This document shows, in pieces, positions 1 through 9,869 of a stretch of DNA of 64,000 nt. Position 1 is the stretch's first letter. Each line of letters begins with the position of its first letter. The notes under the pieces are model-generated. The model had not been told where the DNA came from. It searched no databases and was given only the letters and a program-made list of their open reading frames with translations. Both the position numbers and the translations under genes were made by a program. The stretch comes from Codonopsis lanceolata (Eukaryota; Streptophyta; Magnoliopsida; Asterales; Campanulaceae). The DNA lies in the NCBI GenBank assembly GCA_013146195.2, contig CM028378.1:10035350-10099349 (forward strand). Direction: 5' to 3'.

Positions 1-1518
1 ATTACAGTCTTGAACTGATGTATCGACTATCAAACATGTCCTCAACAAGAATTATGCACTTTCGTTACATGGGCTGTTTGATGAGCTACCTTGTTTGAGG
101 GCTTGTAGTTTGTAATGACATAAAACCTCATGTATGTCTGTTTTGTGTTTCATGAAGGCTAAGGACTATTTCTTGTTAATGTTGCTGCTTTTGATGCAGT
201 GTACATTTAGAAATTGTTTTCTATCATCTTATCTTATATAGTTATACTCTCGTATGTGTAAGGCCTCAAGGATGTTGATTTTGTGGAAGAGAAGCTACAT
301 AGTTGTTGACTTGTTGTGCACTTGTGCTTGACATACACATAAAAAAGAATTACAATTTTTTTTGATTGATGCTTCTATCCACTTTTTGTGCATTTTAGTT
401 TAAAATTGTGATAGTGGGCTTCATTTGAGAATGGTTGCCTGATCTTAATTTCGACTTTGATGCGTGAACTCAGTTTCATAGAGCCAATGTGTAGCGACTA
501 TACGTGCACTCAGTTTCATGCTCTATGGCTGTGAGACCTAATGTGGCGCTGTTACAGAAATGGGCCTTGATATTTATCCTTGAGCATGCACCTAGCTAGC
601 TAGTTATTTTCTTGTTGTACATGAACTTATATGAAATTTTCTTATATTTCCTTGGAAAATGAAATTATGAGATTATTTAAATTGATTGTTTTATTTCATT
701 TATTTTCTCAGGTTACTTTTGAGAATAGCGCAAGATGCCGTTCGATGCACATTGGTCAAAAGTTATTATCAAGCCTTTTGTTTTTGTTTTTTTATGATCT
801 ACAATTGGAGTTTAAACTAGTTAAGACGATATTTTTATATTTCAAGAAGTTGTTTGTAGATTGGTTAATTAATCTTAGGATCTAGTAGATTGATTCTATT
901 GGTAAACAATCAATTTTATTAGCAGATTGATGTAGTGATTATCTTTTATTATTAATGATCTCTTCTTTTACTAAAACCTTTGTTTGTTGTATTGATGAAA
1001 ATGCTAAATTTATAATTCATTAATAGAATGCATAAATCAATATGAGAAATTATTGTTTTATAATTAAGATTTTTGTACATCTTTTGGGACGGTGGAAGTT
1101 GACTTTAATAAGTTTCCCATAATTTTTTTTAATATTACCCGCCACTATTTTCAGTAATTTCCTACCAAAAGTTTGACGCCAAAACATTTAGGACGGAAAC
1201 AATCCGTCCTTTTTGTTTTCCTACCAATAATTTAGAACCAAAAGTTTTGGCGCCAAAACATTTAGAACGGCAACAATCTGTCCTTTTTGTTTTCCCGCCA
1301 ATTATTTAAAACGTTTTAAACGTATTAGGGTCGACAAAAATTCCGTCCTTAAAAACCTTTAGGGACGGCTCTGTCGTGTCCCTAAAACATTTAGCACCCA
1401 TATTATTTAAGCCCCCATGTTGCCGTCCCTATGGCCGTCCTAAATACTATTAGGGACGGCAAATGGACTTTTAGGGACGGCAAATGAGCGATCCAAATAC
1501 TCTCTTTTCTTGTAGTGA
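1..1518. mobile_element. Right-hand end of a CACTA (En/Spm) DNA transposon
   Basis: The stretch ends at 1504-1518 with TCTTTTCTTGTAGTG, the reverse complement of the CACTACAAGAAAA terminal inverted repeat of plant CACTA elements. The 440 bases before it are packed with short motifs in both orientations (GGGACGG, CCGTCC, AGGACGGA), as expected of CACTA subterminal transposase-binding arrays. The opposite CACTACAAG end is not found between 1 and 1080, so the element begins outside the window. No convincing transposase ORF is seen here; 1-1080 is AT-rich and probably 3' untranslated or internal sequence. The terminal motif is direct observation; the extent to the left is inference. Confidence 0.72.
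1085..1518. repeat. CACTA subterminal repeat array (GGGACGG/CCGTCC)
   Basis: At least ten copies of a core GGACGG or its complement occur here, several as inverted pairs such as GGACGGAAACAATCCGTCC near 1192-1209. Spacing is irregular (15-60 bases). Clusters of this kind next to the terminal repeat are the binding array of the TNPA-like protein in known CACTA elements. Confidence 0.65.
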
Positions 1519-1683
1519 ATGTTGATCGCTTTGAGAGCGAGTAAAAGATGATTTTGTTTGACTTAAGCTAATATTAGGCGGTCATTCAAAAATAAAAGAA
1601 GTTAAAATGTTACAGACAAGAATTAAAATTGTTTTAAGACAAGGCACGAAGGCCAGAAAGGCGCGCAGGCCTGTGTGACGAGC

Positions 1684-4293
1684 TCAAACAGCGGGGGCAG
1701 TGTTATCCTCAGTTGAAGCAGCGGTGGGTTCCTCGGTATTTGCAGTGGTATTCAAGATTGTAACCTCATCATCAGCTTGATCTTCGGTGCCATCGCCAGT
1801 GGTCAAGGAGCTTGTGATCGCCAAATTCTGGCCATGAGGCCGGTGGCGTAGTATCGACGACAGGAGGGGGAATCCATGGAGACAGGCCCTTCGCAGCATC
1901 GGCTTCGGCCAAGCCTTCTAATTCATCTTCGTTAAAAGGCACTTGGGAGTGGCCGGCCCGGGCAGATGAGCAAAAGAGGGGGTTAGCTCCCATTCAAGCT
2001 CGGGACTAATCTCTAGTCCACTACAGCGAGCCTTTTAAGATATGGTTCATCCCCGCACAAAAAACGGATAAGCTTCACCTTCTACGCTGTTGGCAAAGTC
2101 GGTTGATCTCTTGTAGTCTTCAATGATCTGCTGCTTTTGTTCGTCACTTGTCAAAGAGCCGACCTCTGACACCAATTGCTCGAGCTTGGTGATAGTGGCG
2201 TTGGCAGCTTCCAGGTCGTTCTGACAAGCACGCAGCTCCCGACGCACCCCGGCTATATTGTTGAGAGCAGCTTCTTCTGATTTTTTGGAAAGGCTTAATT
2301 GGGCCTCCAGTGCTGTTTTTTCGGCTTCGACCTTTGAGAGCTCGGTCACTTTGCTGGTAGGGGATTCCTCGCTATTCTTGAGATCGGCCCGGATGCAGTT
2401 GATTTTTTCTTCCAGAGCATTCTTCTCGGAAGCCAGAGTATCCTTCTCGGTTGTAAGGGTGTTGGTTTTGTTCAGGTTGGTGATTAGTCGTTCATACATC
2501 AAAACAGATTTGTTGGCAATCTGTTGGAAAGATTGTGGGTTAGAAGTGAGGAAAAAAGAAAGAAAGAAAGTAAAAGATAAGAGGACTGCTTTACCTCAGT
2601 TAGACACATGCCCATTTCGCCGATCAAGACGGAGCTCGCTTGATCCGCGTACTTTTTCTGGATGCCGCTGTGATGTAGTCGCTTCATTAAACCAAGTCCA
2701 GTAGTGGCCGGGAAGCCTCCTCGCTTGTGTACAGCGATGTTGTCAAGGTCTGATACTTTAGCAAGTTCCCTAATGAGGGCGGCAGCTTTTGGTTGATCGT
2801 CGGGCATGACGAAACCCTCCTGTTGCCAAGTAGGAAGTGAGGAGTGCTCTTCGACCACGCTTTGTCCGCCTCGCGCTGTTTCTCCTCTGACTCGATTGCC
2901 TCGACATTGATGATAGGGGAGATACATTCACCGGTTCTCGCACTGTGGAGCAGAGATGAAAGTTGCGCGTATTGCTCGGGTTGTTGGCGCTTGGTCCCAC
3001 GGCTAGAAGTCGCAAATGACAAGTGGGAAGAGTAATACCGGCCGAGAGGTGTGTTTAGCTCTGCTTGCTCGAGCTCTTCTTAGCGGCTTGCATAAATTTG
3101 GAGACGTCAGTACTGCCTCATATCTGCACAAGGCCAAGAAAATGTTAGCATCAAGAAAAATGTAAGCATGTTGAATTATCAAGGAAAAGGTTGACAAAGT
3201 AAATGGTTGAGAGGAAACCAGAAAGTGAAAACTCAGGTCGGCAAAGGGTTCCAGTGCGAGCACAATCCTCGCACTCACTTGGAAACCTATTTCCATGGCA
3301 AGAACCCCAGTATGGGTGAGGGGTTTCTTGGTCGATTGTAACCCGGGTTCAACTCCTTCAACGGGAGGTAAGAGATCCCCAGCTGAAGGCCGAGGTCGAA
3401 GTAAGAACTCGCCGCCCAAAGACAAAATCCCGCCTCGGATTTGCCCTTCTTCGTGCTCCTAAGACTTCCTAAACGCCTTGACTATTCTGGGTTCCCCAGC
3501 TCGGTAGGCGTGTTTGTCATTTTCTGGAAGACCGTAGTCACTGATATAAGGCGCAAATGGCCAGCCAATGCTCGATTCGATGAGCAAGGCTTTCCCGTCC
3601 CAGCCGTCGACCTTATTGGGTCGCCAAGAAGAAGCTTGAAAAACCATGGTTCGAGCGGCTGTTGATGCGGCCAGTTTTCTTGTCAAGGGAAAGGAGGAAA
3701 AACTTTCGGAACAGAGTCATATCGGGTTCGAACCCGAGTGACCGGCAAGCAACGGTAAAAGAAACCAAAAACCTAACGGTGGTTAAGGTTAAGTCACAAG
3801 GAAGGGTGTTCGAGGCATTCATCAGCTCGACAATGAATGGGTCAAGGGGAAGTCGGAGTCCAACTTGGAAAAAGTCGAAGTAGAATACCATCCTGTCTCC
3901 CTGGAAGTTATGACCTTCTTTTTCTATATCTAAATCAAAAGCGCGAACACGATACAGTTTGGGATCTATTCCCAGCGAGTAGAACTGTGTACTAACCTCG
4001 TCCTCGCTGTGTAAGTCTTCCCATCTGATTGAGGGAGAGGAAAAGGAGGGGGCAGGAACAAATAGGGTTTGGCTTGGACCGGGTAATTGCTCGTTTGGGC
4101 GAGCAAGACTACTCGCTTGTTCGTTATCGATCTCTTGCCTGCTCGCTTGCGAGGGTTTTCGTCGGCACGTAATCAATGGAACCACGTTTTGCTCGCTTTC
4201 TTCGGAAGAGGGTGAGGACGGAGGCATCTCTATTTGAGCTCCATGGTCGTAGCTCTGGCCTTCAATTTCAGAAACGGTTCCTTCGCTAGACAT
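1684..4293 (-). pseudogene. Antisense TE gene with Transposase_28 (putative gypsy-type) domain and coiled coil, decayed
   Basis: Minus-strand blocks form one broken gene. The first block (4293-3613) starts MSSEGTVSEIEG, has a Ser/Pro/Glu-rich N-terminus, then a region (FFQVGLRLPLDPFIVELM..., VRFLVSFTVACRSLGFEP) matching the putative gypsy-type transposon domain (PF04195) as I recall it. A frame change near 3610-3660 leads to GWDGKALLIESSIGWPF; later blocks at 3022-2590 lead to a long heptad-rich Glu/Lys/Leu coiled coil (2502-2047) and an acidic tail ending at 1684. Stops and frameshifts separate the blocks; some gaps may be introns (for example the run around 2503-2590). Plus-strand LTR sequence lies 760 bases beyond its start, so the gene is antisense to that element, as in extra ORFs of Tat-lineage Ty3/gypsy elements. 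Not a host gene. Confidence 0.6.
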
Positions 4294-5053
4294 CCTACAG
4301 GAAAAGGAATCGAGAATTGCAGGTTAAATATTGACTGGGTAAAGCGTGGCAAAAAAGTGGGCTATAGCACATGGGTTGCGAGATCAGTAAACAGGGTACT
4401 GACCCAGGTGTTCTCGATTCCTTGGGTTTGGGTCGCTAATTTGTAAAAGGCGAAGGCGATTGAGTTTTGGACAAACAATTTACAGAAAATCGAAAAGGGG
4501 GGTTCACGCAGTGTAAACCCTAGCTCAAAAGTTAAGAAAGTATAATCCAAGGAGATGATGAAGAAGGGGCAGCGAAATACCTGGAGAACTTGATGAAAAT
4601 CTTGATTTTGTTTTTGAAATGCGGCAAAGATGCAATCTGGGAAGCGGTTCTTGATGAAGATTTGCAGAAAGTTCCGCCTGTTTCGTCTATCTGCTTAAAG
4701 GTTTTTCTGAACTGCAAGGAGACGTAAAGTTGTGAAAGAGTTGAATTTTACCTTTTATATCCCGCGAAGCCGCCGGTTGGGGGAAACAAATCATTGGGCC
4801 CGAAGCACGAGGCGCGTTGTACGAGGCCGCATTTAATGGGCATAGGAAGTTGGACCTGCTTTTCAGATTGGCGGCTGATGGCTGACGGTTGACGCTTCGT
4901 ACTCTTAGGAAACACTTGTTCAAGACGCTTCGTGAATTGCCGCCAATTCAACTTTTTGGTTTTCAAATATTTGGAAGAAGGTGCTTTGAAATTTTTTGGG
5001 CTCCTCCTCGTCATGAGCATGAATACTCAGCAAGACAAGGAGTTGGGGGCTAC
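4294..5053. other. Region between antisense TE gene and LTR
   Basis: No intact coding sequence. It would contain the promoter of the antisense gene and ends in a purine-rich run at 5036-5050 (AAGGAGTTGGGGGC) immediately before the LTR start, which suits the polypurine tract of a plus-strand LTR retrotransposon. Confidence 0.4.
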
Positions 5054-5370
5054 TGAGCTGCTCGGCCCAATTAGGCCCAAGCCAGGAGCCACGTGTCAGG
5101 CTGCTGTATCTTCCGAGCAAGCGAGCAAATATGTTACACGAGTACACAGGTAAAATCTCTGTTTTGGGCAGGCTATATACTTGTGAGATGAGGGCTTAGC
5201 TATGCGAGCAACATCGATGAACGAGCAACATTGCTCGATTGCACCAGCGAGCTACGAACAGTTGAGGGCATTGATGTCCGGAGAAGATTAAGATAACGGT
5301 TGAGGGTGGTTACACCCGAGCAATAATCCCGACTATAAGCCATGACAGTTTGCAGAGGAATTGATGCTCG

Positions 5371-5466
5371 TCATGGGCAGTTAATGCCAATCATGGGCAG
5401 TTAATGCCAATCATGGGTGGTTAATACTAATAATGGGCAGTTATTCATGGTTATGGGCAGTTATGC
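5371..5466 (+). repeat. 20-bp tandem repeat inside the LTR
   Basis: About five imperfect copies of TCATGGGCAGTTAATGCCAA lie just upstream of the TATA box. The inverted LTR at 58880-59414 has no such array, so the expansion is private to this copy. Possibly a promoter-proximal enhancer array. Confidence 0.75.
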
Positions 5467-5476
5467 CTCCGGCACA

Positions 5477-5484
5477 TATAAAAA
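5477..5484 (+). promoter_or_regulatory. LTR TATA box
   Basis: TATAAAAA lies about 425 bases into the LTR. The inverted copy has TATAAAA at the equivalent place after the same CCGGCACA-type context, so its position is conserved. It fixes the direction of the LTR promoter as plus strand. Confidence 0.6.
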
Positions 5485-5719
5485 CCTTGTCAAAATTTAG
5501 AGAGAGGTATGCGCAATCTTATTCTCTAGCCTAAACTCTGCTGAATTGTTAACTCTCTTGTGCTAATTCACACGCCGGAGGGCTTTTGCAGGGAGTGCCC
5601 CTGCCCAGTTCACGTTTGTTCTCTTTTATTTCAGAGTTGGGCTCAGAGGATCTACAAACACATTGAAAGCCAGGTGTTTAGATTGGGCTGATTAGTGGGT
5701 TCAGATTATCCTGGACACA

Positions 5720-6145
5720 TCATATATAAATTGATAAGAAGATAATAAAAAAGATACAACTTACAACCTAAAGAAAATATATAATAATTTGATTCAATAT
5801 TCAACCAAGTTTCCTTATTTGATTAAAGAGAAAATAGGAGGGAAAATATTGTTCTTCCCTATTAATTAATTTTCTACCTCTTTTTGTGATTCCAAACATT
5901 ATTAGTTTGAAGGATTGTTACCTATAAATTAATTAAAGTAATCATAAGGGGATTGGAGAGGAAGATGACTTGCAATAAATTTCTTTACAACTTTCTTTTT
6001 CATTTCTCTTTATTAATTTGGAAGTAATGATTTTTACCTTTAATTTATTTTCACAAGAACAACGAACCCAACAAAATGTTGTATGAAGGAAGAACATGAT
6101 TTGATTATTGATCATTGTTTTTTGAAAAATCTAGTTATCCTCTTG
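5720..6145. other. AT-rich intergenic sequence
   Basis: No ORF, RNA gene or repeat structure recognised beyond simple AT-rich sequence. Confidence 0.5.
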
Positions 6146-6149
6146 ATCA

Positions 6150-6345
6150 AAGATACGCATCGTATTGGTCCGGTCCTGGTTCTCGTACGTCTTCAATTGG
6201 TTCTGGACCGGACCAATGTATTGGTTCTCAGACATATTGGGTTGGTCTTGGTTCTATATTTTTTAAGAACCGGACTATTGGTCTGGTCCTGGTTCTCTCA
6301 GTTTTTCCAAAAAAATGGACCGAACCGGACCAAGCTCACCCCTAA
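6150..6345. repeat. Interspersed repeat with GGTCCGGTCC/GGACCGGACC arms
   Basis: Alternating GGTCCGGTCCTGGTTCT and its complement (GGACCGGACCAA) make a self-complementary stretch that could fold back. The style resembles hAT/MITE-like 'ggttcggtccggttc' repeats common in plant genomes; the class is inference. Short open frames across it are by-products of the repeat. Confidence 0.5.
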
Positions 6346-6354
6346 GAAGTGGAG

Positions 6355-7330
6355 TGGGCGATGTGGCATGCTCTCAGCGTGTCATCACATTAATGAGATC
6401 TTTCCTCATTACAGTGATACCATGGATGTTTCAATAAGTTACTCTGGTGCCCCTAATGTTTCCACAAGATTAGCTGAAGTCCCTACGTATTCAAACTTTG
6501 CATTTTAGTTATAAAATAAGTGACCCATTTAAGGGAAAAAGAGAAACATTTAATGGCAAAAGTGACACATTCAAGGTCAAAAGGTGACACATTTTCATTC
6601 ACGATGATTCTTATACATTGATGGATTAAAAGTGACACATTTAAAGGCAAAAGTGACACACTTTCATAGATAACGACTTGCATATCGATGAACTAAAAGT
6701 GACACATTTAAAGGTAAACGCGACGCATTTAAACACTAAGGACAAAAGTGACATAAGTTCATATATGATAACTTATACATTGAATGACTAAAATTAACAC
6801 ATTTAAAAGCAATTTAAAGGTATAATGACACACAAGCAAAGTGACACATTTAAAGACAACATAACACACTTTCTTTTTTTTGTTCGTTCTTAAATAGTTA
6901 AATGTGTCACTTTTGACATTAAAAATGTCACTTTGCATTAAAATGAAGTTAATCAAAGTCTAATGTTGATTTATGAATAAATGCAATGCTTAGGATAAAA
7001 GGAACTTCGACAGCCAAGTTCTTAAAGTGAAGGGGCACCAGAGCAGGATTTGAAACTAGGAGGGCACCAAAGCAATTGATCAAAATGTTCTTTAATACAG
7101 CGGCATGCTGACGCGTCTCGTCTCCCAGCCAGACCCCGGACCCGCGACCTTCTTTACCGGTGATCCACGTGTATCTATTCGAATCCAGCCCAATCCTCTC
7201 TCATTTTGACTCATTTTCTTGTTGGGTAACCCGCAATCCTATTCGATGGGTCGTCCTCGCTAACAGTCTCTTTTTTTCCTTTTTTGGGGTCTTACCGATT
7301 TAGGACCTATAAAATGGTTTTATAGAAGTT
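6355..7330. repeat. GTGACAC repeat family, copy A
   Basis: Two inverted GC-richer modules (about 6355-6480 and 7000-7320) flank an AT-rich core (6490-6960) built of some fifteen copies of AAAGTGACACATTTAAAGGC-like units, turning to the opposite orientation (GTGTCACTTTT) after about 6895. Both modules contain a GGTGCCC(C/T) block. The right module also resembles 33830-34050. No ORF or known transposase fragment is visible. Unclassified non-autonomous element or satellite-like repeat. Confidence 0.55.
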
Positions 7331-7510
7331 TTTGTCTTATAATTATCTTTAAAAAAATCAAAATTAACTTGTCTCACATTTAAGATCATTATTTATTTTT
7401 GACACATATCAAAATGAAATTTGCCTCAATGTACAGATGTAGGATCGTTATAGAACGATAAATAAATAAAATAGTCACTCCTACAATCCTACCACTCCTA
7501 CAATCCTACT

Positions 7511-7523
7511 CAGTGGCGTATCC
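7511..7523 (+). repeat. hAT-like terminal motif CAGTGGCGTATCC
   Basis: CAGTGGCG(T/G)ATCC is a frequent terminal inverted repeat of plant hAT elements. No partner end was located, so this is a possible fragment only. Confidence 0.35.
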
Positions 7524-7621
7524 AAAAAAAAAAACAATGCGTTCATAAATTGTAACTATTACATAAAAAAATTGGAAATTCCAATTTTATTACATAAATG
7601 ATTAGGACTTCAAGTGTCCCT

Positions 7622-7714
7622 AAGGGGGTGACCCAGTGATAGAGATGTGCTTCACAAAGTGTGAGGTCTCAAATTCGATCACTTCCTATGTCCCCTGAAG
7701 AGGAAAAAAAAAAG
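7622..7714 (+). mobile_element. tRNA-derived SINE-like element
   Basis: An A-box-like TGACCCAGTGATAGAG is followed about 30 bases later by a B-box-like GAGGTCTCAAATTCGATC, then a run of A (7702-7713). This is the layout of a plant SINE head with Pol III promoter and A-rich tail. The B box is degenerate and there is no acceptor-stem pairing, so it is not a tRNA gene. Confidence 0.55.
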
Positions 7715-7719
7715 GATTT

Positions 7720-9155
7720 TAAGTAAAATGTAAGATGAAGAATAAAGAATAATGAGTAACACACCCGAAAACCACAGCCTCATTTCTGAAAGGAGAAATA
7801 TTTGAGGCTAGGGTATTAAATATACATCCCAAACATCCGAAAACTAGAAATTAATAAGAAAATATGAAAATGAAATAAATAGTTTAAAATGTCTGGAAAT
7901 GGTGAGTATGATTTGTATGGCCATTTTGGAGGTATTGTGTAAATTAATTTGGCATCATTCTGAATCTTCATTTGCGGGGTAGAGAGTAGAGTAATATATA
8001 TGCATGCATGCTTCTAGTAGTAATCTAGGAATGGAGATTATTATTTTCAAATGTTTGGATGTTTAAGCTGCAGGGTGGGCGAAGGTCATTTTCAAAAGAC
8101 AAATTCAACCCACCCAACAAAAATCCAACAATAGATATGGGTGTCCAAAACTTTTGGAGACCAGCTGCATCTGTCTTTATTCTTTATAATCTTCTTTCTT
8201 TCTTTTTTGCTTCATTTATTCATCTTGAATGTACATACCTCACTCACAAATCACCTTTTTCACCCTCACCCTCACCCACAGTTAAAATTCAATCATAACT
8301 AACTACCCCATTCCATTTCAATTTTCATGCATCCTATATTGCTACTCTGTCTTCAACTTAACTTACTTACCATCTTAATTGGTTCAAATATATACAATCT
8401 ATTTATTTTGGTTAAACAATCAATTATTTTATTTTGTAATATTTTACTTAAAAATTTTATTTTTAAAAATTAAAATATAAAAATATAATTTTATTATTAA
8501 TTAATTAACTACTAAAAATATTAATATTTTAAAAAAAATTAACTTTTAAACGGATATACTATTTACTACTAGCAGACCCACCTTTCAAGTTTTGATTCTT
8601 GAACCTCCAATCTCTTTTATCGTCTACCACTAGCGGGAGGGACGGCCCTTCTTCTTTATTTTCCTTTTATTCTTTTGTCGCTTTCCTTTCCTTTGTTTCA
8701 GTTTATGTTTATATATAGGAGTGACAAAATGAATATTATGAATAAATAGGTGTTATGTCATTATCCATGTATTATACATGCCTTAGTTTAATTTGGTTCC
8801 TAAACAATTTTCATAATATGGATATGGTAAAATGTAAGACTCATAAGTGAAAGAGAAATCCAAAGGTCCACGATGAAGTCACTATTATAACCATGAAAAC
8901 AAACTCCTTTTATTTTCTCAAGCTTTCTTTGCTTGCACCTCACCTCACCTCACCTCACCTCACCTCTCATTTTCGAGTGTGAACGCGATCTCAGAATCTT
9001 TCAGTTTCTTCGCTTTTACTTTCTCCATTACCCTTTTTCTCATCTCTCAATGGCCCAATTGATCCTCACTATCTATCTCTCGTTTTTTATGTTTCAAAAC
9101 AATTCACGTGTTTACCGTTACGTCATAATAAAATAACTCTGCCCAAAACAAAGTA
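7720..9155. other. Intergenic sequence
   Basis: AT-rich with no supported gene. It holds a (CTCAC)n microsatellite at 8938-8965 and AT-only stretches around 8400-8560. Short ORFs here have no recognisable composition or family. Confidence 0.5.
8936..8965 (+). repeat. (CTCAC)n microsatellite
   Basis: Five perfect CCTCA pentamers in a row, then drift. Confidence 0.85.
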
Positions 9156-9159
9156 ACTA

Positions 9160-9416
9160 CTCCCTCCGTCCCTAATTTATTATCCTGGTTGACCCGACGC
9201 ATCGTTTAAGAAAATCTATTTGATTGAATTATTAATATTGGTTTAATGTGTAGTTTCCTTTAAAGCTCATGTGTATGTGACCCATAATTAAAGTAGGGTG
9301 AAAAAGTAAGGGTAAAGTGGTAAAAGTGATGTTCTAAAAAGGTAAGTTTCAAAGTGGACAATTATTTTTGGACGGACGAAAAAAGAAAGGAGAACGATAA
9401 TTTAGGACGGAGGGAA
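9160..9416. mobile_element. Stowaway-type (Tc1/mariner) MITE
   Basis: 257 bases flanked by TA on both sides, starting CTCCCTCCGTCCCTAATTTA and ending in the inverted counterpart TTTAGGACGGAGGGAA. The CTCCCTCCGT terminus and TA target duplication are Stowaway hallmarks. The interior aligns with 33105-33364 (for example GATGTGTAGTTT against TAATGTGTAGTTT and the AAAATGGTAAAAGTG motif), so they are the same family. Confidence 0.85.
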
Positions 9417-9869
9417 TATTATTTAACCGAACGTATCTTTATTATTGTTTTGGTGATAAAATTTCAATTAGTCTAAGAATATTAAACAAACTCTCGGCAA
9501 CAATTTTTAGAATTTCAATTCTTATAAATATTTCTTCATAGTTTAATCAAGTTGATCAACAAAAATCAAGGTATGAACTTTTTTTTTTTTTTTATGATTT
9601 CACACATTTAATAATTATTATATCTTCAAGCTTCAATAAAGAAATTTTTTTAAGAACATACAATTAACAACTCGAAACTTAAATTGTTTCACAAAGAAAT
9701 GTAGGAATAAATTTTTTTTCTTTTTGTGATAACAGAATCTATGCCGCGATTTACTATTTCTCCTAAATGAAACAGATTAGAAGAGAGAGAGACACTTTTT
9801 TTTTGTTAATGTAAACCCCCAATCCATTAAACTATAAACGATAACAATAGTTTTTATCTGAAATTAGAA

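Larger units (their letters stand above)
5054..5719 (+). mobile_element. LTR of a Ty3/gypsy-type element (plus orientation)
   Basis: It begins TGAGCTGCTCGGCCCAAT and is clearly related to the reverse complement of 58880-59414, which begins TGAACTGCCCGGCCCAAT. Shared landmarks in order are the GGCCCAAT(T)AGGCCCAA head, a CACGTG box, CCGGCACA followed by a TATA box, and a conserved block near CGCCGGAGGGCTTTTGCAGGGAGTG. The left boundary is supported by both copies diverging upstream of it. The right boundary (CA near 5719-5722) is a guess because the copies drift apart. No second LTR in the same orientation is present, so the element is incomplete. Confidence 0.62.

Noticed and set aside
631..885. 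84-residue plus-strand ORF
   Set aside because: Hydrophobic, Phe/Leu-rich translation of AT-rich DNA inside the CACTA region with no family resemblance.
6083..6508. 141-residue plus-strand ORF
   Set aside because: Crosses the GGTCCGGTCC repeat; Leu/Val-rich content is an artefact of that repeat.
7622..7714. Possible tRNA gene
   Set aside because: A- and B-box-like motifs are present, but no acceptor stem or anticodon arm can be formed and an A tail follows; called a SINE.
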